NCBI GenBank assembly: GCA_021613335.1
Contig: JAJTWR010000122.1
Span: 62,001-126,000, forward strand
Length of the DNA stretch: 64,000 nt
Reading direction: 5' to 3'
Source of the DNA: Whitmania pigra
Lineage: Eukaryota > Annelida > Clitellata > Hirudinida > Haemopidae
Shown: piece after piece, positions 28,907-38,339 of the stretch
Layout: every line of letters starts with the position of its first letter
Position numbering within the stretch: the stretch's first letter is position 1
Translations under genes and position numbers: made by a program
The notes under the pieces: model-generated
Seen by the model: only the letters and a program-made list of their open reading frames with translations
Databases searched by the model: none
What the model was told of the DNA's origin: nothing

Positions 28907-29805
28907 AAGGATGCCGCCGGCCGCGTCACCGGACCTTCGGCGGTTTCCAGAAGCGACATGATATGACGCTGGGCCGGCTCGAAAGTGTGAAGATAGAGAT
29001 TGCGGCACAGCAGCCGCGAGGCAATGCCCGACCAATCGAGCGGCAACAGCGCATCGGGCAATTGCGGATCGCGCAACAACACCCGCCGATAATCGTGAAT
29101 CAGCAAGGTGCGAATCAAAAAACAAACTTCCGGGTCCATCTGCTCGGCTTGTTCGATGGCGCGCCAGGCCGGACGGAAGGCGGCAAGAAAGCCGCGATAC
29201 TCGCGATCGAGCCGGGGCAAATCCCAGCAGACTCCGACCAATCCCGGCACGGAGTCGGATAAGAAAGCGCTATCGCTCTTGGCCTTCATCACCATCACCT
29301 TCGCGCCGACCCCCAAGCCGAGGATCGCTTGCTGCATGGCATCGACATCCGGGGTTGGATGGGCCAGAAGGTTGGGGGCAAGCTGGCCGAACCCAAGCCA
29401 ACCCAATTCGTGGCGCAAAGCGTCGCGCTCTTTCTGGGTGAGGTTTGGCCCGGCGATAACCAGCTTCCAGACGCCGTCCCAATCGCTCTGGCGTACGGCG
29501 TAAATGCGGCGATGCGCCGCCTCGAACCGCCTGCGACCGGCTTCGGTCAAACTATAATAGCTGCGCCGACCGTGTTGCTGAGAGGCGAACCAGCCATCCT
29601 TGGTCAAACGAAATATCGCGGTGCGCACCACCCGTTCCGATAAACCGAGCGGCTGTACCAGCCGGATGAGGCTGCCAAGCCAAGCGGCTCCGCCATGAGG
29701 CAAAATGGCATCGCCATAAATGGTAACGATCAACGATTTTGCCCGCAACGCCAGATTTTCTTGCAAAAAAGCGATAATGTCGTGCGTTGCGGTCATCTTG
29801 TTCAT
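28858..29805 (-). CDS. paaX: PaaX-family transcriptional repressor (phenylacetate pathway)
   Basis: 315 residues. The N-terminal winged helix covers AKSLIVTIYGDAILPHGGAA with GLSERVVRTAIFRLTKDGWF and the SYYSLTEAGRRRF wing. The central domain starts WDGVWKLVIAGP, and the C-terminal part has RTLLIHDYRRVLLRDPQLPD, all as in PaaX. PaaX represses the paa genes and is released by phenylacetyl-CoA. No paa gene lies in the window; the upstream side is IS debris. The 3' end overlaps the convergent response regulator. Confidence 0.85.
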   Translation of the reverse strand: MNKMTATHDIIAFLQENLALRAKSLIVTIYGDAILPHGGAAWLGSLIRLVQPLGLSERVVRTAIFRLTKDGWFASQQHGRRSYYSLTEAGRRRFEAAHRRIYAVRQSDWDGVWKLVIAGPNLTQKERDALRHELGWLGFGQLAPNLLAHPTPDVDAMQQAILGLGVGAKVMVMKAKSDSAFLSDSVPGLVGVCWDLPRLDREYRGFLAAFRPAWRAIEQAEQMDPEVCFLIRTLLIHDYRRVLLRDPQLPDALLPLDWSGIASRLLCRNLYLHTFEPAQRHIMSLLETAEGPVTRPAASFYARFGGLGEGQEMAA

Positions 29806-30324
29806 AGCCTGCCTACGGTTTCAGGTCAAATCGAAGCCGGTTTCCCGGGGGTGGATGGTAATCCGGCCGATACCGGGTGCAATCGAATTATAACGCCATC
29901 TGGCGCCGTTGGCGCTAAAATGGCGCCGGCACGAGATGGCGTCCTCGGGAATGGCGTCCGCTATGGCGCTCGCCGCGCTGGACCGCATCGCATGGCTGCC
30001 CTAACGCGTCCAAGCCTGCCTCTGTGCCTGTGCACAGCGGACCGGTTTGCGATGTCGCCAGGTGAAGCCTTTCACCCAGAAAACCATCAAGCCGATGTCG
30101 GGTGCGCAGACGCTCGGGCGCGTCATGATGGGTGGCTGCCCAGATGCAGTGCGGCCCTGCTGGGCGAATGGCTCGAGCTACAGCCGTTCTGCGGCATGCC
30201 AAAGCAGCCCGAAACCATCACTGGCGAGGATTGGGAAGCGAAGGTCAAGGAGCGTACCGGCATCATCATGTTTCATGCCTGCTGGACTCGTTCCGGGGAA
30301 GCCCCCACGAACGCCAGCGGGAGG
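29806..30324. other. Degenerate stretch; possible relic of a secreted amidase effector
   Basis: No intact gene. The plus strand shows a short run with GEDWEAKVKERTGIIMFHAC (about 30217-30276) followed by an ASG..ID segment near 30315, a pattern that loosely recalls the C-terminal half of Tae4-type peptidoglycan amidases (GII.F then H.D). Upstream frames around 29930-30060 are broken. The similarity is weak and from memory of the family; a chance resemblance is quite possible. Its 3' side is cut by an IS110 fragment. Confidence 0.25.
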
Positions 30325-30618
30325 CGCATCGACCCGGTCGCTCTTACCGATAACGCCCATGGCGCGAGCGAAGTCCCGGGCCTGACGGGGATTGACACGG
30401 CTGAAGCGCACCTCCGCTTCTGCCAACGCTTCCCGAAGGGTCCGGTCATACCCGCCGCTGGCCTCGAAGATGATCCAGGCGCCTTATTTCGTACATAAGC
30501 GAGCAAAGGCTTTCGTCCCTTTCGGACTGTTCCCGATCCGTCGCGGTTTCTGTTCCGGATGGTGGATGTCGAGCCAGTCTTTGGCCACGTCGACACCGAT
30601 GAAAGTCTGTTGCATCAT
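30325..30618 (-). mobile_element. IS110-family transposase, N-terminal fragment
   Basis: From ATG 30618 the minus strand encodes FIGVDVAKDWLDIHHPE, the DEDD-type N-terminus of IS110 transposases, up to a stop at about codon 43. A second piece in another frame reads EVRFSRVNPRQARDFARAMG then GKSDRVDA, again IS110. It is frameshifted and truncated at about 30325. Confidence 0.75.
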
Positions 30619-30930
30619 GGCTCCTGCTCTTGTCCTGCGGGGGCCGCGCGAACAGCCCCGATCAACTGTTCAGGATGACGATGGACGATGCGGCTGGCCC
30701 CCATTCCGGAAAAGGGGTTTCTCGCCCAGGAGGTCCGCGGGGGGCCAGCCGCAGATCCTCAATAGCTCATTGCGCTTAGACAGGAGGTGTCCGGTTATGG
30801 CAGAAGGGATTATAGGCTTGATGATCGCCTCCGCCTCGGGGCGATGACCGGCATCGATGCACGGCGGATCATCCCCGCAGTTAACGCGAAGGTCAATCAG
30901 ACACGGCTGCCTAAAGGGAGTGGCGGGGGA
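30619..30930 (+). other. Intergenic stretch with small unassigned frames
   Basis: A good AGGAGGT ribosome site (30782-30788) precedes ATG 30797 but gives only about 16 codons. The overlapping frame at 30844 begins MTGIDARRII, a near copy of the start of the ORF at 31496 (27 of 30 bases). Nothing else was recognised. Confidence 0.35.
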
Positions 30931-31395
30931 TCAGTGCCCCAGATAGCGGATGGCGGCCAGCAGAATGCCGGTCACGACGATCAACATGCCGCCAAGCTTG
31001 ATCGTCATTCGCTGTTCGACATCCCGGAATCCGGCTGTCACTCGCTGATCGAGAGCGGCAATATCGTTCTTAAGTTCGGTCTTGTTGGCGGCGATATCGG
31101 CCTTGGTCGCTTCCGCATCGGCGATCACAGAGTCAATCTTCTTCTCAAGCCGGTGTTCGCTGGCCTGAATCTCGGCCTTGAGTTCGGCTTTATTGGCGGC
31201 GGCTTCGGCCTTGAGTTCGGCCTTGGCGGCAGAGATATCGCCCCGCACGGCAACAAGATCGCTTTTGGTGGCCAGTTCCGCCCCGGCCATGGCTTCGACC
31301 ATGGCAGCCGTCATGGCTTGCGCTTGCTCCGGGGTGAAGTTCCCCGCCTGAAGCTGGTTGGCGAATTTCAAGGTATCGAAGGCGACGAGGCTCAT
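30931..31395 (-). CDS. DUF1640 coiled-coil protein
   Basis: 154 residues from ATG 31395 (MSLVAFDTLKFANQLQAGNF). The middle is a long Ala/Lys/Glu coiled coil with repeats such as AELKAEAAANKAELKAEI. The end is EQRMTIKLGGMLIVVTGILL, one C-terminal membrane helix. This layout is that of DUF1640 (CCDC90-like) proteins, frequent in alphaproteobacterial genomes and prophages. Function is unknown; related eukaryotic proteins include the mitochondrial calcium uniporter regulator. Confidence 0.8.
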   Translation of the reverse strand: MSLVAFDTLKFANQLQAGNFTPEQAQAMTAAMVEAMAGAELATKSDLVAVRGDISAAKAELKAEAAANKAELKAEIQASEHRLEKKIDSVIADAEATKADIAANKTELKNDIAALDQRVTAGFRDVEQRMTIKLGGMLIVVTGILLAAIRYLGH

Positions 31396-31495
31396 GGGGC
31401 CAGCATAACCCGTCAGCCCCCCTCGTCGCAAGTCCGGGTATGAGGGAGAAAATCATGACCGAAGCAACCGCTGTTCCCGCCTGCCTCTCGGCGTC

Positions 31496-31735
31496 ATGAC
31501 TGGCGTCGATGCGCGGCGGATCATCGCCGGGCGACATGGCATGAGCCTTGATGAGATGCGCGCTGTACGCGAGCGCCTTGGCGATTGGCTGAGCGTCCTG
31601 ACAATGCTCAAGGAGAATGTCGGCAAGGTGGCCTCCCATTGCGGCCCGTGTCTGGCATTCAGCCTGTACGATAATATCGACGTCACAATCCACGACACCG
31701 GCATCAAGGATGCCATCGACGCGCTCGACGATTAG
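31496..31735 (+). CDS. Small hypothetical protein
   Basis: 79 residues: MTGVDARRIIAGRHGMSLDE then RLGDWLSVLTMLKENVG. No family recognised. The start repeats the sequence at 30844-30873. It lies between DUF1640 and a phage-type DUF6948 gene, so it is probably cargo of an integrated element. A longer reading from ATG 31455 would need a frameshift. Confidence 0.4.
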   Translation: MTGVDARRIIAGRHGMSLDEMRAVRERLGDWLSVLTMLKENVGKVASHCGPCLAFSLYDNIDVTIHDTGIKDAIDALDD

Positions 31736-31812
31736 ATTTGAGACGCGGCAGGCGCTTGTTTGTCGGCTGAAACCGGCAATCAATTTTTTCACTTTTAACC
31801 TGAGGTACAGTT

Positions 31813-32270
31813 ATGAGCGACGCTCTTCATCATTCCGCCGTTGGAAAATATTGCATCGTGCGCTGCACAGCCGCCGGCGTGTACGCCGGTATTGTGGCCG
31901 CCGTCACATCGGATCGCGTGACGCTGGAGAACTCCCGGCGTCTCTGATTCTGGAAAACCCGCAAGGGAATCAGCCTTTCAGCCGTTGCCCTGTACGGCGT
32001 CGATGCTAGCGACAGCCGGATCCCGGCGGCTTTGCCGCAACTGCACCTCGAGCGCCATGACGTGTGCGAGTTCATCGAGGCGAGCGACGATGCGCGCCAG
32101 ACCATCGAAAGCGCGCTGATTTTCTGCCCCTCGCGCAAAACGATCCGAAGGAACAAAGAGGCTCATACCAAGGTTGGGGCTTGGGCTGTGGCGCTTGCTA
32201 TGGCTTTGGCGCTGGCGAGGGCTGGGCGAAGGCTTTGGCTCTGGCAGGGAGTAAGTCACATGCGTTTTGA
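31813..32270 (+). pseudogene. Phage-type DUF6948 protein with internal TGA and frameshift
   Basis: ATG 31813 opens MSDALHHSAVGKYCIVRCTA, then GVYAGIVAAVTSDRVTLEN and SRRL before TGA 31945. In phage DUF6948 proteins this point is an aromatic R-x-W/Y-W motif, and the next codons here do encode FWKTRKGISL, so TGA stands where Trp is expected. The frame continues through DVCEFIEASDDARQTIESAL. A Gly-rich tail, typical of these phage proteins, is in another frame (to 32270). Decayed prophage gene. Confidence 0.5.
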
Positions 32271-32477
32271 AAGGGGTAATGACGCTAATCGAAGATATGC
32301 CAATTGGCGAATACCTAGCGTTTGGCGCGCTCTCAGCCCACTGGTGCATGACGGCGTTGCGCTACTGCCCGGCGAAAGCCGAGTATGAGGCGCGCAAGAA
32401 AAAGCCGGATACCGCCTCCGTAACCGCGAACCATGGTTCATCCTGGGCGCCATGACTCCTTGTCCGCGAAAAATCCT

Positions 32478-33130
32478 TGGAGGAAACTCGTGCGGCGTGT
32501 CCGTTGTCTCAGCAGCCCAATCCCGAAAGCTCGACCGGCAGCCGTGCGCCGTTACCGGGTTCGGCCAATCGAGCGTTCGGCAGACCTTCGTTAATGTCAT
32601 GTCGGACAAAATCCTGTTTGATTTCTCAGATGGAAAAATCCAGCGTCGCGTTGATCCGCTGTTTTACCCGGCGGACGGTTTCAGGCGTTTTCGTCCAGAC
32701 TGGCAGCAAGACCGCGCGAATATCGCCAGCGCCGATTTGCGCAACGCTGAGCGTTCCTATTTTTGGAAATGCATGTACTTTGAGCGTGTTGATCCACTGA
32801 TCTGCATGTTTGCCGTTTTTCCACCCGCCACGTCGCTCTTCGAATAAGTCTCGCGCCGCCTTTGCAAAAGTCGGTATGGAACGGGCTTGTTCACGTTCCG
32901 CCATTGGATTTTCGCCGAGAGAGATTTTTTCACGCAACGCTTGCGCCGCTGCCCTTGCCGACGACAAACCAACTTTTGGATAACCACCTAATCCAAACTC
33001 GACACGCCGTCCCTGAACCATTATCCGCAAAAGCCATCGTCCGCTTGCCCGACCTTGGACTCGTGACGCGATCCTGATCATTAAGCCGCCGCCATCGTAA
33101 TAGGCGCCAGGCGGGGCGTTTTGCAGGAAG
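32478..33130 (-). pseudogene. Tyrosine recombinase (P4-type integrase) with internal deletion
   Basis: The N-terminal arm/core-binding part (from about 33130: PPGAYYDGGGLMIRI, RVEFGLGGYPKVGLSSARAA, then AARDLFEERRGGWKNGKHAD) reads to a stop at 32626. A second piece near 32609-32478 carries the catalytic HGCRSSFRDWAAETT box (H-x-x-R). The segment between, which should hold the first catalytic Arg and the HxLR region, is gone, as is the terminal Tyr. It presumably drove integration of the 30.8-38.3 kb element. Confidence 0.7.
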
Positions 33131-33460
33131 ACATTTTTTTAAGCGATTCAAAACATGCTGTCCCACGCTTTCACTCCCGTCATGCCCACATTTTTAATGC
33201 GATGGGATGCGAATTATTGACACGATCTAAGAGAGAAAATCAAACAAATACAGCTTGTTACTGATCCTCAGGAGCTCTCACGAGCAGTCAAAACATATTA
33301 AATTTACGGCCATACCGGAGGCCGACACCATGCAGGACGAGCCGTTCGCCGTCGCGGCGGAATGAACGGCGGGCCGGGATCGCATCGGCACCATGCCGAA
33401 CTTGGAGCCGTCAGAAGCGTGACGGCGTGGAAAGCGGTGCCGCAAGTAAAGGAAAGGATC

Positions 33461-33841
33461 ATGATCGCGCTAATGTTCATGAGCGTTGCGCTGGTCGGGC
33501 TTCTCTGCGTCCTCGCCTATACGCTCGCCATCTATGCACTGCCCTTCATGCTCAGCCTGACCGCCGCGCAATTTGCCTATCAGACCGGAGCGGGCCTGTT
33601 CGGCGCTGGCGTCGCCTTCGGCCTCCTGGCAGTGCTGTTCGATACGATCCGCACATCCATCATCCGCCTGATCTTCGCCGCGCCCGCCGCCGTCGCTGGC
33701 TATGCTCTGGTCCACGGCATCACCAAGGACGCCGTGCCATCCGAAATCTGGCGGCAAATCTTCTGCATCGTGGGCGGCGGCTTCGTCGGGGTGGCAGCTT
33801 GGGCGAGGCTGGCGGCTGGCGTCGACCAGCCCACCAGATAG
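33461..33841 (+). CDS. Small inner-membrane protein of integrative elements
   Basis: 127 residues from ATG 33461 behind AAAGGA; the frame is open from 33362. Three or four hydrophobic helices (MIALMFMSVALVGLLCVLAY, then FAYQTGAGLFGAGVAFGLLA, AAPAAVAGYALVHG and IFCIVGGGFVGVAAWARLA). Similar proteins occur beside DUF736/DUF932 genes on alphaproteobacterial plasmids and ICEs. Role unknown. Confidence 0.55.
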   Translation: MIALMFMSVALVGLLCVLAYTLAIYALPFMLSLTAAQFAYQTGAGLFGAGVAFGLLAVLFDTIRTSIIRLIFAAPAAVAGYALVHGITKDAVPSEIWRQIFCIVGGGFVGVAAWARLAAGVDQPTR

Positions 33842-33860
33842 CCCTTGGCGCTCCGCAGCC

Positions 33861-34392
33861 CTATCCGAGTCCGGCGATCACCGTTTCAATAGGCAGGAAC
33901 AGCGTCCGGCTGTCTTCGGGATATTCGATGAACTCTGCGCAACGCAGATAGAAACGCTTGACCGCATCGTTCTGCCATGAACAAGAGCCGCCGCGATGCC
34001 GATGCTCTGCGACGCTTGCGCGATCCGGCGCAGCGCATCCGATAGCAGGTCCGCGCCGAAACCCTTGCCCGCTTGCTCGCGGCTCACCGCCAGACGCCCG
34101 ATCACGGAGACCGGCACCAGATCGGGCGCATTGCGCGGGCACCCGGCCCGGCACGGCGGCGCGGTCCACCGATCCCGCCGAGATGCAGAAATAGGCGACG
34201 ACCCGATTGCCCGCGGGCACACGACATAGGTGCGCGAGAAACGGCTTTCGTTTTTCAAGGCCCGATGGCGCAGCCAGTCGTTCAGTGCCGGTTCGCCGCA
34301 GCCAAAGGCCGACATATCATGTCGGGCAGTCAGGGGAACAGGAGCGGAGAGCCGAGGCTCAGGCTGGCCGGCGCGTCGTCTATTTCTGCCAT
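33861..34392 (-). pseudogene. GNAT-type (TacT-like) toxin, multiply frameshifted
   Basis: Acetyltransferase-fold toxin of the kind that acetylates aminoacyl-tRNA and is paired with a DUF1778 antitoxin. Recognisable pieces in order are LTARHDMSAFGCGEPALNDW, AGNRVVAYFCISAGS, GRLAVSREQAGKGFGADLL (acetyl-CoA site) and FYLRCAEFIEYPEDS. They lie in at least three different frames, with changes near 34205, 34130 and 33980. The gene is inactive as read. Its start region overlaps the antitoxin 3' end. Confidence 0.7.
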
Positions 34393-34767
34393 GCAGGCGT
34401 CCGGCCGAGCAGCGCCTTGAGCTCGGACCCGGCGCAGGCGGATTGTCGAGCGCCTGCATGAAGGCGTCGTAGCGTTCGGGATCGAGCGTGAACAGGCGCT
34501 GGTCGAGAAGCACATCGACTGCCTGCCGCCGAGCGCTTTCCACCATGAACTCGGGGCGCGTCTTGCCCAGCACGCCGCAGCATCGTCGATGAGCGGGCGC
34601 GTGCCCGTCTCGATCCGCAGATTGATACTGCCCTTTGCGTCGAACACAGCAGCGCGCACCGCGACGGCAGCCGACGCAGAGCGGGAGGATTCGGAAGGAG
34701 CGAGACGTGCTTTTGCGATGCCCGTAATATGAGTGGCTGTATCCACAATGTCAATACGGAGCTTCAT
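34380..34767 (-). pseudogene. DUF1778 (TacA-like) antitoxin, frameshifted
   Basis: Ribbon-helix-helix antitoxin that binds DNA and neutralises the downstream GNAT toxin. SINLRIETGTRPLIDDAA (about 34632-34580) is the RHH part, PEFMVESARRQAVDVLLDQR follows in a second frame, and the C-terminal end LKALLGRTPAWQK is in a third frame ending at 34380. There are at least two indels. The gene order antitoxin-toxin on the minus strand is standard for this type II pair. Confidence 0.65.
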
Positions 34768-34792
34768 AAGGGAGGTTTGAGCGTTTCCCTTC

Positions 34793-35516
34793 GGGCCGGG
34801 CTTTCGGCTGCGCCGAAATCACGCCCATGGCGCGTTTCCGCCATTCGCTTCAATCCCTAACGCAAGGGTGGCGGCGGCGATTTCGCGGCAACGCCCCGCG
34901 GCGGTTGGGCAGGCGGTCAGGTAAGTCGGTTCCGGTCGCCACAACAGGATCATGACGAAGTTGAGCCTTATGCCAGCTTGGACCGGTAACAAGGATCAGC
35001 GCTGAATGCCTGCAGCCACTCGCTTGGCCCCGACACCGTGCAGCGCCCCGCAGGCGCGTTCCGGCCACGACGAACACAGTGGCATCGGCGACGGACAGAT
35101 GAGACCGCATCCGCTATCAAACCTGCTGGCAATAGACGAACACGCCTTGCGGTCGGGTCAGGCGACACCGCACCAGCGTAGCCAGCAGCACCATTCCCGA
35201 TCCCGGCGAGGCGCAGGGACGGCCCATTGCCGTATCCCCCCGATTTCCTGAAACGGGCGCTCCATCCGGCGTCCTCGATTGGCGCAGTCTGACCGAAGAC
35301 CGCCGCCGCCATAGCGGCGGCTCGCTCGCCTTCCCGCAACGACCAACACCAGCTTTTTTCCGCCGCGCGTGAGCGCGCTTTGCATCGCGAAGCAAAAAAG
35401 CCGTCGCCGGCCGCCTTCCACTTCGTTCCAGCCCAAGGTGCGGGGTCGGTCGCCTCCGGCCGGTCGATCGCCATCGAGGTCGCAATGGAGCGGCCCGACA
35501 GGAAAGGAATACGACA
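34793..35516. other. Unassigned region between the toxin-antitoxin relic and DUF736
   Basis: Long minus-strand frames exist (34968-35474 and 35117-35617) but no family motif was recognised in them, and high GC content favours spurious open frames. The interval is probably an eroded part of the integrative element. Confidence 0.35.
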
Positions 35517-35832
35517 ATGGCAACCATCGGCACCTTCACCAAGAACGAGAACGGCGCGGGCTTCACCGGCGCGGTCAAGACCCTGACCCTCAACGTCAAG
35601 GCGAAGTTCACCGCCACCGAGGACGACAGCGAGCGCGGTTCCGACTTCCCATCTTCACCGGAGCCACCGAGTTCGGCGCGGCCTGGAAGAAGACGGCCCG
35701 CGAGACGCAGCGCAAATATTTCAGCGTCAAGCTGGATGATCCGAGCTTCCCGGCCCCGATCTACGCCAGCCTGATCGAAGCCGAGGAGGGTACGGCCACA
35801 ACCTCATCTGGTCCCGCCGCAACGGCGACTAG
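35517..35832 (+). pseudogene. DUF736 protein, frameshifted
   Basis: Starts [20 protein letters not shown] after GGAAAGGAA. The family core follows in pieces: [18 protein letters not shown] and [20 protein letters not shown] in the second frame, and [11 protein letters not shown] ending at TAG 35830-35832 in the third. One base is missing near 35648 and another near 35790. DUF736 proteins are small beta-rich proteins carried by alphaproteobacterial plasmids and ICEs; function unknown. Confidence 0.85.
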
Positions 35833-35848
35833 GAGCGGCTCCCCCGAC

Positions 35849-35876
35849 AGCCCCGCTCGACCGAGCGGGGCTTTCT
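35849..35876 (+). terminator. Rho-independent terminator after DUF736
   Basis: A perfect 10-bp stem, AGCCCCGCTC (35849-35858) with GAGCGGGGCT (35863-35872), loop GACC, then a T-rich tail TTCTTCT. Confidence 0.85.
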
Positions 35877-36167
35877 TCTGCTCATGGCCGCCACCGCTCA
35901 AGGAACAAAGAGATCGGGATGACGGATTTATGTTTGCAGGGCTGGCGCATCCCGATCGGATCTTCTCTCCGGCCTTCACCTTGCTCCGGCCGGACCGGTT
36001 GCTTGGGGGCGCTGCCCCCTGGCGCGCGCAAGGGATCGCTGACGCTCGACCGAGCCGGCATCCCCCTCCAGCTCGTTCGCCCTTGCATCTTGCACCCCCC
36101 GGTCTTGCCGACGGGCAGGGGTGCAGCGCAGCGCTGCGCTCCAACCCAGACCCACGGAAGGAAAGAT
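35877..36167 (+). other. Leader between DUF736 and DUF932
   Basis: 291 bp with no convincing gene. It contains GC-rich sequence and ends in GGAAGGAAAG, the ribosome site of the DUF932 gene. Confidence 0.4.
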
Positions 36168-38291
36168 CATGTATCACCAGCTTGCCACTCGGTTCGGCCG
36201 TAACGCCCATCAGATCAGCGAGCGTGACCCGCTCGACAATGAAACCCAGTATCGGCGCGTCCCGTCCATCTTCGCCCGCGAGGTCCATGACGCCGTTCGG
36301 AGCGTTACGTCTATATCCCCACCATCGACATGTGGAGGGATTGCGCCGGGAAAAATGGTTCCCGTTTTCTTCGCCGTGCAGTCGGTTCCGCACGACGGCA
36401 GCCGTCACGGCCACGCCAAGCATATGCTGCGCCTGCGCCGGGATGTGGCATCGGCAAGGCGGAGGCGGCGGAGGTCATCATCGTGAACAGCCACGATGGA
36501 ACGTCAGCCTATCAGATGTTCGCCGGAATGCTGCGCTTCGTCTGCACCAACAGCATGATCGCGGGCGAGCGTTCGAGGAAATCCGCGTGCCCCCAAGGGC
36601 GGGATTCAGGATCAGATCATCGAGTGTGTCTATACCGTTGCCGTGGATTTCCCCGCGCCTCATCGACGCCAGCGAGACGATGAAGGAAACCCGGCTTTCG
36701 CAGGACGAACAGCGGGTTCTGGCCGAAGCCAGCCTTGTCGCCCGCTATGGCGATGATGAAAGCCCGTCAGGCCGGAGCAGGTCATCATGCCGCGACGGTG
36801 GCGAGGATGCCGGGCAAAGTGTCTGGACCACCTTCAACGTCAGTTCAGGAAATCTGGACACCTCCGGAAACCTGATTTTTAAGGATCTCTGGTTGAGGAA
36901 GGGCTGTTTTTTGGCATAAGCCGGGTGAAGAGGACGATGTTCCGGGGTTTGCGAGGCGACTTTACCTCGTTTTCCTTGTTCCCCAGGTCAGACGGGGTTC
37001 ATTTTTTCCAACCAGCACCAGCGTTTCATGTTGTAAGCCATGTTGGCCAGAGTGATGGTCGCCTCTGCTCTTGCTTTTCCGATGGTTCGGATGAAGAGAC
37101 TCATGCGATCTTTCTGTTCGGCGAAGACGCGCTCAACGCGGGCGCGGATTTTGGACTTCACCGCATTGGCCCTCGCTGTGGCCTTGCTCATCGGTCTGCC
37201 CTTTGGTTTCTTGCGATGGATGCGGCTGACCTTGCCATGATCAAGCAGAAATTCCTCGTTGCTCTTTGAGCGGTATGCCGTATCGGCCCATACATCCGAG
37301 GCTGTGTTCCGGGCAATCAGCCCCTCTCGCAGCCGCGCTCCATCCGCGGCGGCGGCATCCGTGACGAGGCAGCGGCGGATGATACCATGTCGGCGGTCAA
37401 TGGAAATGTGGCTTTTGTAGCCAAGACCGGGGTCGCGATATCGATCTGCGGCGTCCCATCCTCTTTGGGCCTGGCTTTGGAGAGTTTCATCGTCCAGCGA
37501 GCCTCTCGATCCTTCTGCCGTAATTTGGCCGGCTTGTCCTTCCATGCTTCGGAATTTGACCGGCTTTGATCGCCTCTTTCTCGCTGTCTTTGTTGCGCTG
37601 GCGTGGGGCTGCCACCAGCGTCGCGTCAATGATCTGGCCGCCCATGGCAAGATAGCCTGCATCGGAAATCATCTGATCGAGGGTTTGAAACAGCCGGTCC
37701 AGCGCCCTGGCCGTGATCAGCGCCTCGCGAAAATCCCACAGCGTGTTGGCGTCGGGAACCGCTTCGCCGGGACGCAAACCGCAGAACCGAAGCCAGGTCA
37801 GGCGATCTTGCACCTGGTAGGCCGTCTGCTGGAGTGACAGGCCATAGAGCCCCTGCAAGACCAGCATCTTGAACTTCAGCGCCACATCGAACCCGGGGCG
37901 TCCCCCTTTCGAGGGGTCGGAACGTCGAACCGCCTTGCTCAGAGCCGGGCGAAACTGCTCGAAGCAGACCGTTCGCTCCAGTTTCTCCAGCGGATCACCT
38001 TCCGCCGACAGAGCTTCAAGGCTGTGTTCGAAATCCCAGAAACCAACCTGACCCTTCATCAAGGCCTCCATCCATCTACCGATACAGACAATTGAATCAT
38101 AAAATCGTCACCAACGCCAGTTTCCGGAGGCGTCCACCTTGTGGCGGGCGGATTGCATGGCCGCCGCCAACTTCCGATGGCCGTATGCGCCGGACGAGAC
38201 CCGCGCGATCAACGGCATCGACCAGAATGTGACGCTCATCGCGCGCTCTGGACGCTGGGCGGAGGGGATGCAGCGCTTGAAGGGGAATTGA
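36168..38291 (+). pseudogene. DUF932 protein, frameshifted and split by an IS5-type element
   Basis: ATG 36168 begins [20 protein letters not shown]. Further family segments lie in changing frames: [40 protein letters not shown] and [20 protein letters not shown]. The gene is cut at 36855 by an IS5 element (36856-38135). The 3' end resumes at 38136 with VAGGLHG, then ETRAINGIDQNV and AEGMQRLKGN (stop 38291). The flanks ATCT and ACCT fit a 4-bp target duplication with one change. DUF932 genes are conserved cargo of alphaproteobacterial ICEs and plasmids. Confidence 0.75.
36856..38135 (-). mobile_element. IS5-family element, copy A, with broken transposase
   Basis: 1280 bp between inverted ends GGACACCTCCGGAAAC (36856) and its imperfect partner ending GGAGGCGTCC (38135). 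The minus-strand transposase begins near 38059 (MKGQVGFWDFEHSLEALSAE) with SKGGRPGFDVALKFKMLVLQ, reads to about 37560, and continues in another frame as YRDPGLGYKSHISIDRRHGI, then DVWADTAYRSKSNEEF and RVERVFAEQKDRMSLFIRTI to 36988. At least one frameshift near 37560, so not self-mobile. It is inverted relative to copy B at 61859. Confidence 0.85.
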
Positions 38292-38304
38292 TCCCGAATG
38301 CGAC

Positions 38305-38330
38305 AGGGCCGCCCCGGCGGCCCTTTCCTT
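38305..38330 (+). terminator. Terminator after DUF932
   Basis: AGGGCCGCC (38305-38313) pairs with GGCGGCCCT (38316-38324), followed by TTTCCTT. The loop is very short (2 nt), so the top pair or pairs probably open. Confidence 0.65.
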
Positions 38331-38339
38331 CACCGTTAG

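Noticed and set aside
34968..35474. A 168-codon minus-strand gene before DUF736
   Set aside because: No recognisable domain, no clear ribosome site, and it overlaps equally long frames; left as unassigned.
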